NCBI GenBank assembly: GCA_015179125.1
Contig: WHVA01000032.1
Coordinates: 1-64,000, forward strand
Direction: 5' to 3'
DNA: 64,000 bases
Source: Gautieria morchelliformis
Lineage: Eukaryota > Basidiomycota > Agaricomycetes > Gomphales > Gomphaceae
Shown: piece by piece, positions 41,001-53,300 of the stretch
How the letters are laid out: every line of letters begins with the position of its first letter
Numbering within the stretch: position 1 is the stretch's first letter
The notes under the pieces: generated by a model
The model's database searches: none
What the model saw: the letters and a program-made list of their open reading frames with translations, nothing else
Told to the model about the DNA's origin: nothing
Position numbers and translations under genes: made by a program

Positions 41001-42925
41001 AATCAGGAGAGAGATTTTTTGTGCGCACTCTCCTCACAGTGGTCAAGGGGGCTAGATCCTTTGAGGAGCTTAGGTCAGTGGATGGCATACAATATGCTAC
41101 TTACAAGGAGGCCTGTCGTGCAAGGGGACTTCTGGATGATGATCAGGAGTTGAGGTTGTGTCTCCAGGAAGCCAGTGGCATGAAAACAGGTGCTCAGCTC
41201 AGACATCTCTTTGCCACCATCCTTGGCCATTGCAATCCATCGGGCCCTGGCAGATTATGGGATGGCTTCAGGGAGCACATATGTGATGATCTCAGACATC
41301 AGCTCCAAATCAGACATGGTATGCAGGATCCACAGGACGATCAGGTTTATGATTTTGGCCTCTTTCTCTTGGAAAAAATCCTCCAGCAGGGTGGAATGTC
41401 CTTGAGCAGCTTTGATGATATGCCTCGGGTGGCAGGCGAGTGGGAGGCCCTCATTGGAAACAGGTTCATAGCTGAGCAGAGGGACTATGACCGTGTTGAA
41501 GAGAGGAACATAGCTGATGAGGAGGTTCCCAGGCTGAATGAGGGGCAAAGGTCCACGCATGATCAGATATTACGGTCGGCACTGACCAGAGATGCTCATG
41601 GGAAACCTGATGGACAAATGTTTTTTGTCACTGGCTCAGGTGGCGCCGGGAAATCATTCACATGGAACACTCTAATCCACTCCTGTAGAGCGGAGAGCCT
41701 CATTGTGATTGCAGTAGCCTCATCTGCAATGGCTGCACTTATCCTCACTAAGGGTACAACCTCTCATAGCATGCTTGGAATTCCCATTCCTGTCCATGAG
41801 CGCTCTTTCTCCTCCATCAAAAAGAACTCTGACAAGGCTGACATGCTGAGACAGGCCAGTCTCCTCATCTGGGATGAGGCTGCAATGCAGCATCGCCATG
41901 CCATAGAGGCCATTGACAGGACACTGAGGGATTTCCTTGACCAGCCTGACAGACCCTTTGGTGGCATCACGGTCGCCTTTGGAGGTGACTTTCAGCAGAC
42001 TCTCCCAATTGTCCCTAAAGGCTCCAAGGAGGATATCGTGGGAGCTACCCTTCAGAAGTCATATCTGTGGCCAAAGATCAATGTCCTCCATCTGACAGAG
42101 AACATGCGGGTGAGAAATGACCCTGACAGAGCCAGGTTTGCAGAATGGCTGCAGAATGTGGGCCAGGGAAAGGATCTCCCACTAGATCATATGTTCTCAC
42201 TCCCTCCTCACATGGTTTGTGGCCCTGGAATTGAAGATCTGATCCAGGAAATATACCCTGGCATTGGCAATCATGTCTCTGCCCAGGACAATTACTTTTT
42301 GGAGCGTGCCATCCTCTGTGCCAGAAACACTGAGGTCAATGAGATCAATTCCATGGTGTTTAGGGAGTTTCCAGGTGATGCTCAGGTCTTGCACTGTGCA
42401 AATTCCATTGAAGAGTCCGACGATGCAGATCGGTATCCTGTGGAGTATCTGAATTCCATAGAGATGGGCTGTCTTCCTCCTGCTCGCTTGGAAGTCAAGC
42501 CTGGAGTGCCTCTGATGCTGTTGCGCAATTTGGATCAGAGGCAAGGACTATGCAATGGGACAAGGTTGCGGTTGGTGAGGATAAGCATTAGAGTGTTGGA
42601 GGTCAGGATCATCTCAGGTCCATGTGCAGGAAATATTGCTTTCATCCCCAGGATCATCATTAAGCCATCAGAGGGAGAGTTGCCATTTGTGCTGAAAAGG
42701 AGGCAGTTTCCAGTGCGTTTGGCATTTGCAATGACTATCAACAAGTCTCAGGGACAGTCTTTGGGTACGGTTGGGCTGGACCTGAGATATCCAGTGTTTG
42801 GACATGGTCAGTTGTATGTTGGTGTATCAAGAGGGACCAACTGGAACAGAGTGAAGGTCTTGCTTGAGGAGGGTTTGGACACAACCAACATTGTATATAA
42901 AGATGTATTACTTAGAGCTCCTTGA
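38015..42925 (+). CDS. Helitron Rep-helicase (RepHel) transposase, intact
   Basis: ATG 38015, 1636 residues. A proline-rich N-terminus with 30-bp repeats (PAPPQPPLPLP) is followed by a Cys/His region (CPDCGALHW, residue 270 on). The HUH endonuclease (Rep) has PHMHILIWF with the histidines at residues 721 and 723, and two candidate catalytic tyrosines at 856 and 860 (YIHKYLYKGHD). The SF1 Pif1-like helicase follows: Walker A GSGGAGKS at 1207-1214, Walker B IWDEAAM with DE at 1287-1288, GGDFQQTLPIV, LTENMRV, and the C-terminal motif TINKSQGQSLG at 1574 followed by YVGVSRG. Rep nicks and joins single strands at the element ends and the helicase unwinds, so the element moves by a rolling-circle-like route. 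All key residues are present; it could supply activity to the other units. Confidence 0.95.
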   Translation: MPAFLRDPSTPERNRQQERERAREEQEGRMTSPTDRRARALAVAAARARNQPPPPPPPFAIPHPPPRSNAADPFQQPAAGPLRPPDPSPGQQVAALRAQLAAIPAAQPVRRYRQAPIQPPPNLPVVGSAGIAQLRAQAAEQSAILQQLGRGRQAANPPVVGSAGVAALRAQANAIRPMPPLLPALLRPLQRLPAPPQPPLPLPAPPQPLLPHPAPPQPPLPLPAPPQPLLPHPVPRQHPQRLPPFIPLGRSRIIEADVLRHDLGPMVVACPDCGALHWMAERLLRSSNRRPRFGDCCLEGKVQLPELPVLPQPLRRLLEGQDPEAKQFRKNIRQYNAAFAFTSLGADFDQDLLREGRGPYVLKLQGELYHIHGSLIPNPGRRIQYAQLYIYDPALALAQRNTRNPGLSPTIMGDLQEMLLLCNPHVPIYRQAAERLRAQGQNGEIRARLTYREHRDPRRYNIPTADEIAVVLPGDGINPEPRDVIVQLKGGRFQRVSDMNPNYASLHYVLLFPRGELGWQPGIRYRQLPDGRERSGHVTQIQFHSYRLFQRTEEPTTLLRAGKLFQQYIVDSWAAAEQSRLWWIRTNQHTLRAEMYNQMMDAFHRNDNDRDPNNLGIRSILPATFQGGTRDMQENLQNSLAISRKYGVADLFITMTANPNWQEVLDALLPGQTPQDRPDLVSRVFQLKKKYLIDLIVKEKIFGETVARVHTIEFQKRGLPHMHILIWFERDSKIRHAHEVDSMISAEFPDPETHPVLYRLVCELMTHGPCGQMKPNAPCMENGKCKKNFPKPFCEETSLNEDGYPKYRRRNDGRLHNVRGDMLDNRWVVPYSALLLLKFWCHINPELTINVRCIKYIHKYLYKGHDRTTMEFGRTQDEIKQYLDARYVSAHEACWRLLEREIHTQVPAVMALPVHEKDHHTIIFDPNQDVDNILERAEAKKTPLMAYFEANDIYPEARDLLYVEFPEHFTWQAQEKVWTPRQRSFSIGRLHFANPKSGERFFVRTLLTVVKGARSFEELRSVDGIQYATYKEACRARGLLDDDQELRLCLQEASGMKTGAQLRHLFATILGHCNPSGPGRLWDGFREHICDDLRHQLQIRHGMQDPQDDQVYDFGLFLLEKILQQGGMSLSSFDDMPRVAGEWEALIGNRFIAEQRDYDRVEERNIADEEVPRLNEGQRSTHDQILRSALTRDAHGKPDGQMFFVTGSGGAGKSFTWNTLIHSCRAESLIVIAVASSAMAALILTKGTTSHSMLGIPIPVHERSFSSIKKNSDKADMLRQASLLIWDEAAMQHRHAIEAIDRTLRDFLDQPDRPFGGITVAFGGDFQQTLPIVPKGSKEDIVGATLQKSYLWPKINVLHLTENMRVRNDPDRARFAEWLQNVGQGKDLPLDHMFSLPPHMVCGPGIEDLIQEIYPGIGNHVSAQDNYFLERAILCARNTEVNEINSMVFREFPGDAQVLHCANSIEESDDADRYPVEYLNSIEMGCLPPARLEVKPGVPLMLLRNLDQRQGLCNGTRLRLVRISIRVLEVRIISGPCAGNIAFIPRIIIKPSEGELPFVLKRRQFPVRLAFAMTINKSQGQSLGTVGLDLRYPVFGHGQLYVGVSRGTNWNRVKVLLEEGLDTTNIVYKDVLLRAP

Positions 42926-43459
42926 TTTTTTTATATCCACTTCTCTTCATATGGTTTATGTGTGTTACTTGATTTTACTTGATGCAAATTGGTTACTTTT
43001 ATTTTCCCCAATGCACTTGACCTTACTGATGCGTTTGACCTACACCCCCGCGCGAAGCGCGGGTACCCACCTAGTAATATCAAAAAGTGAATCGCGCCCG
43101 TAACGGTGGTTGTGGGTGTCGCTTATGTCATGATTGGTCAGCTTAGTCAGCCAACCAATCGCGAGCCGGCACCACTTCCCAGCCCAATCGCGAGCGAGCG
43201 GCGCAGCCGCGAGCCCCGGTCCAGACCGAGGACCGGCAACCGGTGCAGAACCAGTTGCCGGTCTAGCGCTGGGTGAGCTGGCAAACGCTGCGCAGCAACA
43301 CTCGCTGCGCAGCCGCTCCCACCCCCTCTTCCCTCCTCCCACCATCATCATTCCCTCCTCCCACCATCCCTGGCCCTCTCATCCCTGGCCCTCTATCTCT
43401 TAGTGCTACTGTGCTTTATTGGTGAGTTTCTCTTTTATCATTGTAATGTGTGATCTCTC

Positions 43460-43482
43460 TGACACACTTTTTTTTATTTTTT

Positions 43483-43515
<33 letters not shown>

Positions 43516-43935
43516 TTTAATTATTATTATTTTTTATTTTATTATTTAATTGATATTTTATTATTTGTAATTCCTATTTATTTTCGCTTTTTTTTAGCTT
43601 TTTTAGGCTCTATTCAGGCCTCTCTGCCCCCATCCTTCCTGTGATTCCTCTATCCTGGTGTGTCTTTTTGATGTTTATTATGTTATTATTGCTGATAACA
43701 ATTTCGCTTTTTTTAGCCTTTTTAGGCTCTATTCAGGCCTCTGCCCTGTCCATCCTTCCTGTGATTTCTCTATCCTGGTATGTCTTTTTGATGTTTATTA
43801 TGTTATTATTGCTGATAACAATTTTGCTTTTTTTAGCCTTTTTAGGCTCTTTTCAGGCCTCTCTGCCCTGTCCATCCTTCCTGTGTGATTCCTCTATCCT
43901 GGTGTGTTTTGTGCTCCTGTTTCTGCTTTTTTAGG
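43460..43935 (+). repeat. T-rich tract and tandem repeat of about 119 bp in Helitron C
   Basis: 43460-43590 is almost pure T/A (TTTTTATTTTTATTT). From about 43588 a unit containing AGGCTCTATTCAGGCCTCT and TTATTATGTTATTATTGCTG repeats two and a half times. No gene. Confidence 0.75.
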
Positions 43936-44101
43936 TATTAATATTAAGGTCAGTTGCTCTGCTGTCCCTCTGGTAAATATTGTCATTTCATTTCACTTTT
44001 TTGGCCTATTTTAAATAGAGGTCAATAGATTCCCCTGAGTTTGCCTTGGTCTGCTTGCAATGTAAGTCTGATATTGACAGCTTGATTCTCTCTCTACTCT
44101 T

Positions 44102-47100
44102 ATGCCTGCATTTCTCAGGAATCCATCTACTCCAGAGAGTAACCGTCAGCAGGAGCGTGCACAGGCGAGGGAGGCCCGGGGGGTAATGACACCACTCACT
44201 GAACGGAGAGAGCATATCAGAGATCGGGACCAATCACCCCCTCCACCCCCACCTTTTGCCATCCCTCACCCTCCTCCTGGAAGCAATGTTGCCGATCCTT
44301 TTCAACAATCTGTTGCTGGGCCGCCATGCCCTCCCACACTTGCACCATCCTCACGTCAACAGCCACCACACCCTCCCGTGCTTGCACCATCATCATATCA
44401 ACAACCTGTTGCTGGGCCATCATACCCTCCCATGCTTGCACCATCGTCACGTCAACAACCTGTTGCTGGGCCATCACTCCCTCCCCCACTTGCACCATCG
44501 TCACGTCAACAGCCTGTTGCTGGGCCATCACGCCCTCCTATGCTTGCACCATCGTCACGTCAACAACCTGTTGCTGGACCATCACTCCCTCCCCCACTTG
44601 CACCATCGTCACGTCAACAACCTGTTGCTGGGCCGTCACGCCCTCCCACACTTGCACCATCATCACGTCAACAACCTGTTGCTGGGCCATCACATCCTCC
44701 TGATCCCAGTCCCAGAGTGCAGGTGGCAGCCCTCCTTGCTCAGAGAGCAGCTCTCCCTCGGTTACAGCCCGTGAGAAGAAATCAGCCAGACCCTGTACAG
44801 CCAGCACCTGTAGTAGGTTCTGCATTTATTGCAGACTTGCGTGCTCAGGCAGATCAGCAGGCTGCTATATTGCAGCAATTGGATAGACGTAGATGGGGGG
44901 CTAATCCTCCTGTTGTGGGTTCTGCAGGAGTGGCAGCATTGCGGGCCCAGGCTAATGCAATCAGGCAAGAGGAAGATGCAATTCTCAGACCTCCATTGGT
45001 ACCACCTCATCCACCACCACCTCCCAATCCTCAGCCACTCCCTTCCCTGCACCTCCTCAGCCACTCCCTGCACCTCAGCTGCCTCCTCCACTCCCCATAC
45101 CTCGGCAACGTCCCCAGCGACCTCGGCGCGGTGCTCAGCGACCTCCTCCTATTCCACTAGGTCGCTCTCAAATAATTGAGGCAGATGTGCAGCCTCATGA
45201 TCTGGGTCCCATGGAAGTGGCCTGTCCTAAATGTGGAGCATTGCACTGGTTTGCAGAGCGTCTGCAAAGCTCTACAAATGCGGAGGACCGTTTTGGTGAT
45301 TGCTGTATAAAAGGAAAGGTGGAGCTTCCAAAGCTGCCAGTGCCCCCTCAGCCTTTGAGACGGCTCTTAGAAGGCCAAGACCCTGAGGCAAAAGAGTTTC
45401 GCCAGAATATCAGGCAGTATAATGCTGCGTTTGCATTCACTTCCTTGGGGGCCAACTTTGATAAAGATTTGCTTCGGGCGGGTCGTGGTCCATATGTCCT
45501 CAAGCTACAGGGTGAACTGTATCATCTTCATGGCTCTCTCCTCCCAGACCATGAACCGGATACAACGTATGCCCAGCTTTACATATATGATCCAGCATTG
45601 GCTTTGGCAAAGAGGAAGACACGTAACCCAGGTCTGTCTCCAACTGTCATGGGAGACTTGCAGGAAATGCTCCTGGTCTGCAATCCTCATGTCGCCATAT
45701 ATAAACAAGCAGCTGAGAGGCTCAGAGATCAGGGACAGAATGGTGAGATCCAGGCAAGGCTCACATACAGGGAACACAGGGATCCTAGGAGGTATAATAT
45801 CCCTACTGCAGATGAGATTGCAGTGGTTCTTCCTGGAGATGGCATCGTCCCTGAACCTAGGGATATTATTGTCCAGCTCAAAGGTGGAGCTTTCAAAAGG
45901 GTATCCGTTATGAATCCAAACTATGCCTCTCTTCACTATGTCTTGCTCTTTCCCAGGGCAGAGTTGGGATGGAAACCAGGTATTCCTTATCGTGACCCAG
46001 AGGGTGCTCAGGAGGCCAACCCAAACAGACGGGGGCAGGTCACCCAAATTCAGTACCATTCATTTCGTCTCTTCCAGAGGAGAGATGAACCTACAACACT
46101 CCTGCATGCTGGCAAGTTATTCCAGCAGTACATTGTAGACTGTTGGGCCACTGCGGAGCAAAGCAGGCTGAGGTGGATCAGGACAAATCAACACACTTTG
46201 CGTGCTGAGGTGTATAACCAGATGGTGGATGCGTTTAATCGCAATGACAATGACAGAGATGCAAACAGCTTGGGCACAAAATCCATTCTGCCTGCCACAT
46301 TTCAAGGAGGGACACAGGACATGCAGCAAAACCTGCAGAACTCTCTGGCCATTTCAAGGAAGTTTGGTGTGGCCGATCTCTTTATTACAATGACTGCCAA
46401 TCCCAAGTGGCAGGAGATATTGGATGCATTGTTACCTGGACAATCACCTCAGGACAGACCTGACTTGGTGTCACAGGTGTTCCATCTCAAAAAGAAATAC
46501 CTCATTGACTTGATCGTCAAGGAAAAGATTTTTGGGGAAACCATTGCTCGCGTCCACACCATTGAATTCCAGAAAAGGGGACTCCCACACATGCATATTC
46601 TTATCTGGTTTGCAAGAGATTCCAAGATCAGGCATCCACATGAGGTGGATTCTATGATTTCGGCAGAGTTCCCTGATCCAGAGACACATCCTGTCCTCTA
46701 CCAGTTGGTCTGTGACCTGATGACACATGGTCCCTATGGAGAAATGAATCGAGACGCACCCTGCATGGAAAATGGCAAGTGCAAGAAAAACTTCCCAAAG
46801 CCCTTCTGTGAGGAAACCAGTCTAAATGAGGATGGATATCCAAAATATCGTCGTCGCAATGATGGAAGGCAGCACAATGTCAGGGGCAACATGCTGGACA
46901 ACAGATGGGTTGTTCCATACTCTCCTCTGCTCTTGCTCAAACTCCTGTGTCACATCAATGCTGAACTCACCATCAATGTGAGGTGTATCAAGTATATCCA
47001 CAAGTATCTCTACAAGGGCCATGATCGGACCACGATGGAGTTGGGTCTCAGCAAGGATGAAATTAAGCAGTACCTGGACGCTCGCTATGTCAGTGCTCAT

Positions 47101-47343
47101 GAGGCCTGTTGGAGGTTGCTGGAGCGGGAAATCCACACCCAGGTGCCTGCAGTCATGGCACTGCCAGTCCATGAAAAGGACCACCACATGATCATCTTTG
47201 ATCCCAATGAGGATGTGGACAACATCCTCATTAGGGCTGAGGCAAAAAAGACACCGCTCATGGCTTACTTTGAGGCCAATGATATGTACCCTGAAGCACG
47301 TGATCTGCTCTATGTGGAGTTTCCTGAGCAGTTTACCTGGAAA
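44102..47343 (+). pseudogene. RepHel of Helitron C: frameshifted and truncated before the helicase
   Basis: ATG 44102. The N-terminus contains about six copies of an 18-residue repeat (RQQPVAGPSRPPMLAPSS, 54 bp each, 44340-44700). A frameshift in the proline-rich stretch near 45040-45160 moves the coding frame to that of 45187. From there the protein matches RepHel: CPKCGALHWFAERL, then FITMTANPKWQEILDAL, PHMHILIWF (HUH) and the two tyrosines in YIHKYLYKGHD. It ends in PEQFTWK at 47343, before the helicase domain. The frame then reads into unit D to 47787, which is not part of the protein. It could not act alone. Confidence 0.88.
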
Positions 47344-50300
47344 TTACACTATATGAAAACAGCTCGGTGGGTTGTGGGCGTCGAGCTTATGTCAGGTTTT
47401 ATGTCAGCCTTAGTCAGCTGGCCAATCGGACGCGAGCGGCGCAGCCGCGAGCCAAGGACGCGAGTGGCGCAGCTGGCCCAAACCGGATCATGCCGGGCTG
47501 CCGGTTTGCGCCAGTCTTCTGGCTCCAGCGCTCAATGCGGCTGCGCAGCGTTCTGGAGTGTGCTCGCGGCTGCGGTTTATGCTGGTCTGCCGGCTCAGGC
47601 GCTCAAAGCAGCGCTGCGCTGGCAGATCGCTGCGCAGCCGCATCTGCGCACTCCACCACCCTCCTCTCCTCTCTGCCTACTAGATAGAATAAAATTGTGT
47701 GAGAGTGAAACAATAGATAGCCTATATAGTGTAGACTACAAAAGATCTCTTCCCAGGGAGATCTCTGCTGTGAACTATTGGGGTTGACCTCTTCAGTGGG
47801 GCAGCTTTTTCTCTGCTAAGGAGCCAGGTAGTCATCCCAGGCTGCCTTAGAGGGAGCTACAATTGCATTGCAGTTCTCTTAGTGTTGACTTGCACTACTG
47901 GTGGCTGAAGAAGACATCTCCCAGGACCAGGACCAGGACCTTTTACTGGAATTATTCCAGTTGGATAGCCGAAGAAGACTTGGATATTTTCATCAATCAA
48001 TTTCCCTGTCCCTTCCTTGGTATGTATATATTTCTCTGTGGTCTGGTGTGAGCCATCTGACATTTATTTATTTTATTTTAAATAGAAATTAATAAATTCC
48101 CTTGACTTTGCTTAACAAACAATTACCTGTCCCTTCCTGGGTATGTATGTATTTCTCGGTGGTCTGGTGTGAGCCGTCTGACATTTATTTAATTAGAAAT
48201 TAATAAATTCCCCTGACTTTGCCCAAGAAAAATTAACAACAACAGCATCTGCTTGCAAATGTAAGTTGAATTCTGGTAGCTTGATTGTTCCTCTAAGCTT
48301 ATACCTGCATTTCTCAGGTATCCATCTACTCCAGAGAGAAATCGTCAGCAGGAACGTGAAAGGGCAAGGGAGGAGCAGGAGGGTCATATGACATCGCCCA
48401 CTGATCGGAGAGCACGTGCGCTTGCTGCTGCTGCTGTCAGAGCTCAGGACCAGCCACCCCCTCCCCCACAGCCTTTTGCCATCCCTCACCCTCCTCCTAG
48501 AAGCAATGTCGCCGATCCTTTTCAACAACCTGTGGCCGGGCCATCACGTCCTCCTATGCTTGCACCCTCTTCACGTCTGCCCATGCTGGCACCCTCATCA
48601 CGTCCTCCTAATCTCAGTCCTGGAGAGCAGGTGGCAGCCCTTCATGCTCAGTTAGCAGTTATCCCACCATTACAGCCCCTGAGAAGAAATAGGCCAGACC
48701 CTGTACAGCCAGCTCCTATAGTAGGTTCAGCAGCCATTGCAGACTTGCGTGCTCAGGCAGCTGCATTGCGGCCTTTGGGAAGGCACAGGCCTGCATCTGT
48801 ACAACCAGCACCTCCTCCTGTAGTAGGTTCTGCAGGAGTGGCAGCATTGCGTGCTCAGGCCAATGCAATAAGACCAATGCCTCCGCTACTCCCTGCGCTT
48901 TTGCGGCCTCTTCAGCGACTCCCTGCACCTCCTCAGCCTCCTCAGCCACTCCCTGCACCTCCTCAGCCTCCCCAGATGTTCCCTGCACCTCCTCAGCCTC
49001 TCCCTGCACCTCCACAGCCTCCTCAGCCACTCCCTGCACCTCCTCAGCCTCCTCAGCCACTCCCTATACCTCGGCAGCGTCCTCAGCGACCTCCTCCTTT
49101 TATTCCACTCGGTCGCTCTAGAATAATCGAGGCAGATGTGCTGCGTCATGAGCTGGGTCCCATGGTTGTTCCCTGCCCTGACTGTGGAGCATTACACTGG
49201 ATGGCAGAACGCCTGCAGAAATCCTCAAATGTGCGGCCCAGGTTTGGTGATTGCTGTATGGAAGGAAAGGTGCAGCTGGAAGACCTGCCAGAGCCCCCTC
49301 AGCCGTTGAAACAGCTCTTAGAAGGCCAGGACCCTGAGGCAAAAGGATTTCGCCAGAATATCAGGCAGTATAATGCTGCGTTTGCATTCACTTCTGTGGG
49401 GGCCGACTTTGACCAAGATTTGCTTCGGGAGGGTCGTGGTCCATATGTGCTCAAGCTACAGGGTGAACTGTATCATCTCCATGGCTCTCTCCTCCCTGAC
49501 AATGAAGACGATCCAAAGTATGCCCAGCTTTACATATATGATCCTGCACTGGCTTTGGCAAAGAGAAAAAATCGTAATGAGCGTCTGTCTCCAACTATCA
49601 TGGGAGACTTGCAGGAAATGCTCCTGCTATGCAATCCTCATGTGCGCACATATAAACAAGCAGCTGAGAGGCTCAGAGCTCAAGAATAGAATGGTGACAT
49701 CCAGGCAAGGCTCACGTACAGGGCACACAGGGATCCTAGGAGATATAATGTCCCAACTGCAGATGAGATTGCAGTCGTTCTTCCTGGAGATGGCATCGAC
49801 CCTGAACCTAGGGATATTATTGTCCAGCTCAGAGGTGGATCTTTCAGAAGGGTATTGGATACCAATGCAAACTATGCCTCTCTGCACTATGTCTTGCTCT
49901 TTCCCAAGGGAGAGTTGGGATGGGAACCAGGTATTCCTTATCATGAGCCAGAGCGTGGTCGGCAGGCCAATCCCAATCCAAACAGACGGACACAGGTCAC
50001 CCAAATACAGTACCATGCATATCGTCTGTTCCAGAGAGCGAGAGAACCTACAACACTGCTGCGTGGTGGCAAATTGTTCCAGCAGTACATTGTAGACTCC
50101 TGGGCTGCTGCAGAGCAAAGCAGACTGAGGTGGATCAGGGCCAATCAACACACTCTGCGTGCTGAGCAGTATAACCAGATGGTAGATTCATATGGAGGCT
50201 TGGACAATGACATTGGAGATGCAAACAGCTTGGGCATAAAAGTCATTCTGCCTGCGACATTTCAAGGAAGTACACGGGACATGAATCAAAACTGCCAGAA

Positions 50301-53300
50301 ATCCCTGGCCATTGCAACAAAGAAGGGTGCCCCTGATTTATTTATTACCATGACTGCCAATCCAAAGTGGGATGAGATAGTGGCCGAGTTGCTCCCTGGA
50401 CAAACTGCTCAGGACAGACCTGACCTGGTGTCGCGGGTGTTTCACCTCAAAAAGAAATACCTCATTGACTTGATCGTCAAGGACAAGATCTTTGGAGAAA
50501 CTGTCGCTCGCGTTCACACTATTGAATTCCAGAAGAGGGGGCTCCCACACATGCACCTGCTTACCTGGTTCGATAGGGAGTCCAAGGTCAAACATCCACA
50601 TGAGGTGGATTCTATGATTTCAGCAGAGTTCCCTGATCCAGAGACACATCCTGTCCTCTACCAGTTGGTCTGTGAGCTGATGACACATGGTCCCTGTGGA
50701 CAAATGAATCCAAATGCACCCTGCATGGAAAATGGCAAGTGCAAGAAAGGCTTCCCAAAGCCATTCTGTGAGGAGACCGTTGTGAATGTAGATGGATATC
50801 CAAAATATCGTCGTCGCAATGATGGAAGGCTGCACAATGTCAGAGGTGACATGCTGGACAACAGATGGGTTGTGCCATACTCTCCTCTGCTCTTGCTCAA
50901 ACTCCGGTGTCACATCAACCTTGAATTCACCTTCAGTGTGAGGTGCGTCAAGTATATCCACAAGTATCTATACAAGGGCCACGATCGGACCACGATGGAG
51001 TTTGATGTCAACCATGAGATAAAGAAGTACCTGGACGCTCGCTATGTCAGTGCTCATGAGGCCTGTTGGAGGTTGCTGGAGCGGGAAATCCACACCCAGG
51101 TGCCTGCAGTCATGGCACTGCCAGTCCATGAAAAAGACCAGCAATCAGTCGTTTTCAATCCCGATGCTGATCCGCTCACCATCATAAACAGGGTCGAGGG
51201 GTCAAAGACAGCGCTCAAGGCTTACTTTGAGGCCAATGCTGCCTACCCTCATGCACGTGATGTGCTCTATGTGGATTTTCCTGAGCATTTTACCTGGAAA
51301 AAAGAGGAAAGGGTATGGACACCACGTCAAAGGGGATATAGCATTGGACGCCTTCACTTTGCAAGCCCAAAATCAGGAGAGAGATTTTATTTGCGCACTC
51401 TCCTCACGGTGGTCAAGGGGGCCAGATCCTTTGAGGAGCTTAGGACGGTGGATGGCATACAATGTGCTACTTACAAGGAGGCCTGTCTTGCCAGGGGACT
51501 TCTGGAGGATGATCAGGAGTGGAGGTTGTGTCTCCAGGAAGCCAGTGGCATGAAAACAGGTGCTCAGCTCAGACATCTCTTTGCCACCATCCTTGGTCAT
51601 TGCATTCCCTCACAACCTGACAGACTATGGGACGCCTTCAAGGAGCACATATGTGATGATCTCAGACATCGGCTCCAAGTCAGACACAATATCCAAGAGC
51701 CACAGGATGATCAGGTCTATGATTTTGGCCTCTTTCTCTTGGATAAACTCCTTCAGTGTAATGGAATGTCCTTGAGCAGCTTTAAAGATATGCCTCGGGT
51801 GGTAGGCGAGTGGGAGGTCCTGATTGGAAACAGGTTCATAGCTGAGCAGAGGGACTATGACCCTGTTCAAGAGAGGCAGATGGCTGAGGAGGAGGTTCCC
51901 AAGCTGAATGAGGGGCAAAGGTCTGCACATGATCAGATATTACGGTCGGCACTGGACATAGATGCTCAGGGGAAACCTAACGGACAAATGTTTTTCGTCA
52001 CTGGCTCAGGGGGCGCTGGGAAATCATTCACATGGAACACCCTAATCCACTCCTGTAGAGCAGAGAGTCTCATTGTGCTTGCTGTAGCCTCATCTGCAAT
52101 GGCTGCACTTATCCTCACTAACGGGACAACCTCTCACAGCATGCTTGGAATTCCAATTCCTGTCCATGAGGGCTCTCTCTCCTCCATCAAAAAGAACTCT
52201 GACCAGGCTGATATGCTGAGACTGGCCAGGCTCATCATTTGGGATGAGGCTGCAATGCAGCATCGCCATGCCATAGAGGCCATTGACAGGACACTGAGGG
52301 ATTTCCTTGACCAGCCTGACAGACCCTTTGGTGGCATCACGGTCGCCTTTGGAGGTGACTTTCAGCAGACTCTCCCAATTGTCCCTAAAGGCTCCAAGGA
52401 GGATATCGTGGGAGCTACCCTTCAGAAGTCATATCTGTGGCCAAAGATCAAGGTCCTCCATCTGACAGAGAATATGCGGGTGAGAAATGACCCTGACAGA
52501 GCCAGGTTTGCAGAATGGCTGCAGAATGTGGGTCAGGGAAAGGATCTCCCACTAGATCATACGCTCTCACTCCCTCCTCCCATGGTTTGTGGCCCTGGAA
52601 TTGCAGAGCTGATCCAGGAAATATACCCTGGCATTGGCAATGCAATCCCTGCCCAGGACAATTATTTTTTAGAGCGGGCCATCCTCTGTCCCAGAAATAT
52701 TGAGGTCAATGAGATCAATTCCATGGTGTTGAGGCAGTTTCCAGGTGATGCTCAGGTCTTCCACTGTGCAGATTCTGTCAAGGAAACCGACTTTGCAGAG
52801 CAGTATCCTGTGGAGTATCTGAATTCCATAGAGATGGGCAGTCTTCCTCCTGCTCACTTGGAAGTCAAGCCTGGAGTGCCTTTGATGATGTTGCGCAATT
52901 TGGATAAGAAGCAAGGACTATGCAATGGGACAAGGTTGCGGTTGGTGAGGATGAGGAATAGAGTGTTGGAGGTCAGGATCATCTCAGGTCCACGTGCAGG
53001 AAATACCACTTTCATCCCCAGGATCACCATTTCACCATCAGAGGGGGAATTACCATTTGTGCTGCAGAGGAGACAGTTTCCAGTGCGTGTGGCATTTGCA
53101 ATGACCATCAACAAGTCTCAGGGACAGTCTTTGGGTACGGTTGGGCTGGACCTGAGATATCCAGTGTTTGGACATGGTCAGTTGTATGTTGGTGTTTCAA
53201 GGGGAACAAGCTGGAACAAAGTGAAGGTCTTGCTTGAGGAGGGTTTGAACACAACCAACATTGTATATAAAGATGTATTACTTAGAGCTCCTTGATTTCT

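Larger units (their letters stand above)
37080..43074 (+). mobile_element. Helitron B, autonomous, 6.0 kb
   Basis: Begins TCTAAGAGTGAAACGCGC immediately after the CTAG of unit A and ends with the hairpin CCCGCGCGAAGCGCGGG, spacer and CTAG (43071-43074). The 5' module has two GCGGCGCAGCCGC repeats (about 37155 and 37250). A leader of about 600 bp (37380-38014), shared with units D and G, precedes an intact Rep-helicase gene. Termini (TC at the 5' side, hairpin plus CTAG at the 3' side, T beyond it) and the encoded protein are both typical of Helitrons. Confidence 0.9.
43075..47343 (+). mobile_element. Helitron C, 3' truncated at the start of Helitron D
   Basis: Starts TAATATCAAAAAGTGAATCG right after the CTAG of unit B; a few bases inside it shows the shared GGTTGTGGG and GCGGCGCAGCCGC motifs. 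Its RepHel gene is cut at 47343 (ACCTGGAAA) where unit D begins with TTACAC. The rest of unit C, including helicase and 3' end, is not found anywhere up to 64000. Confidence 0.85.
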
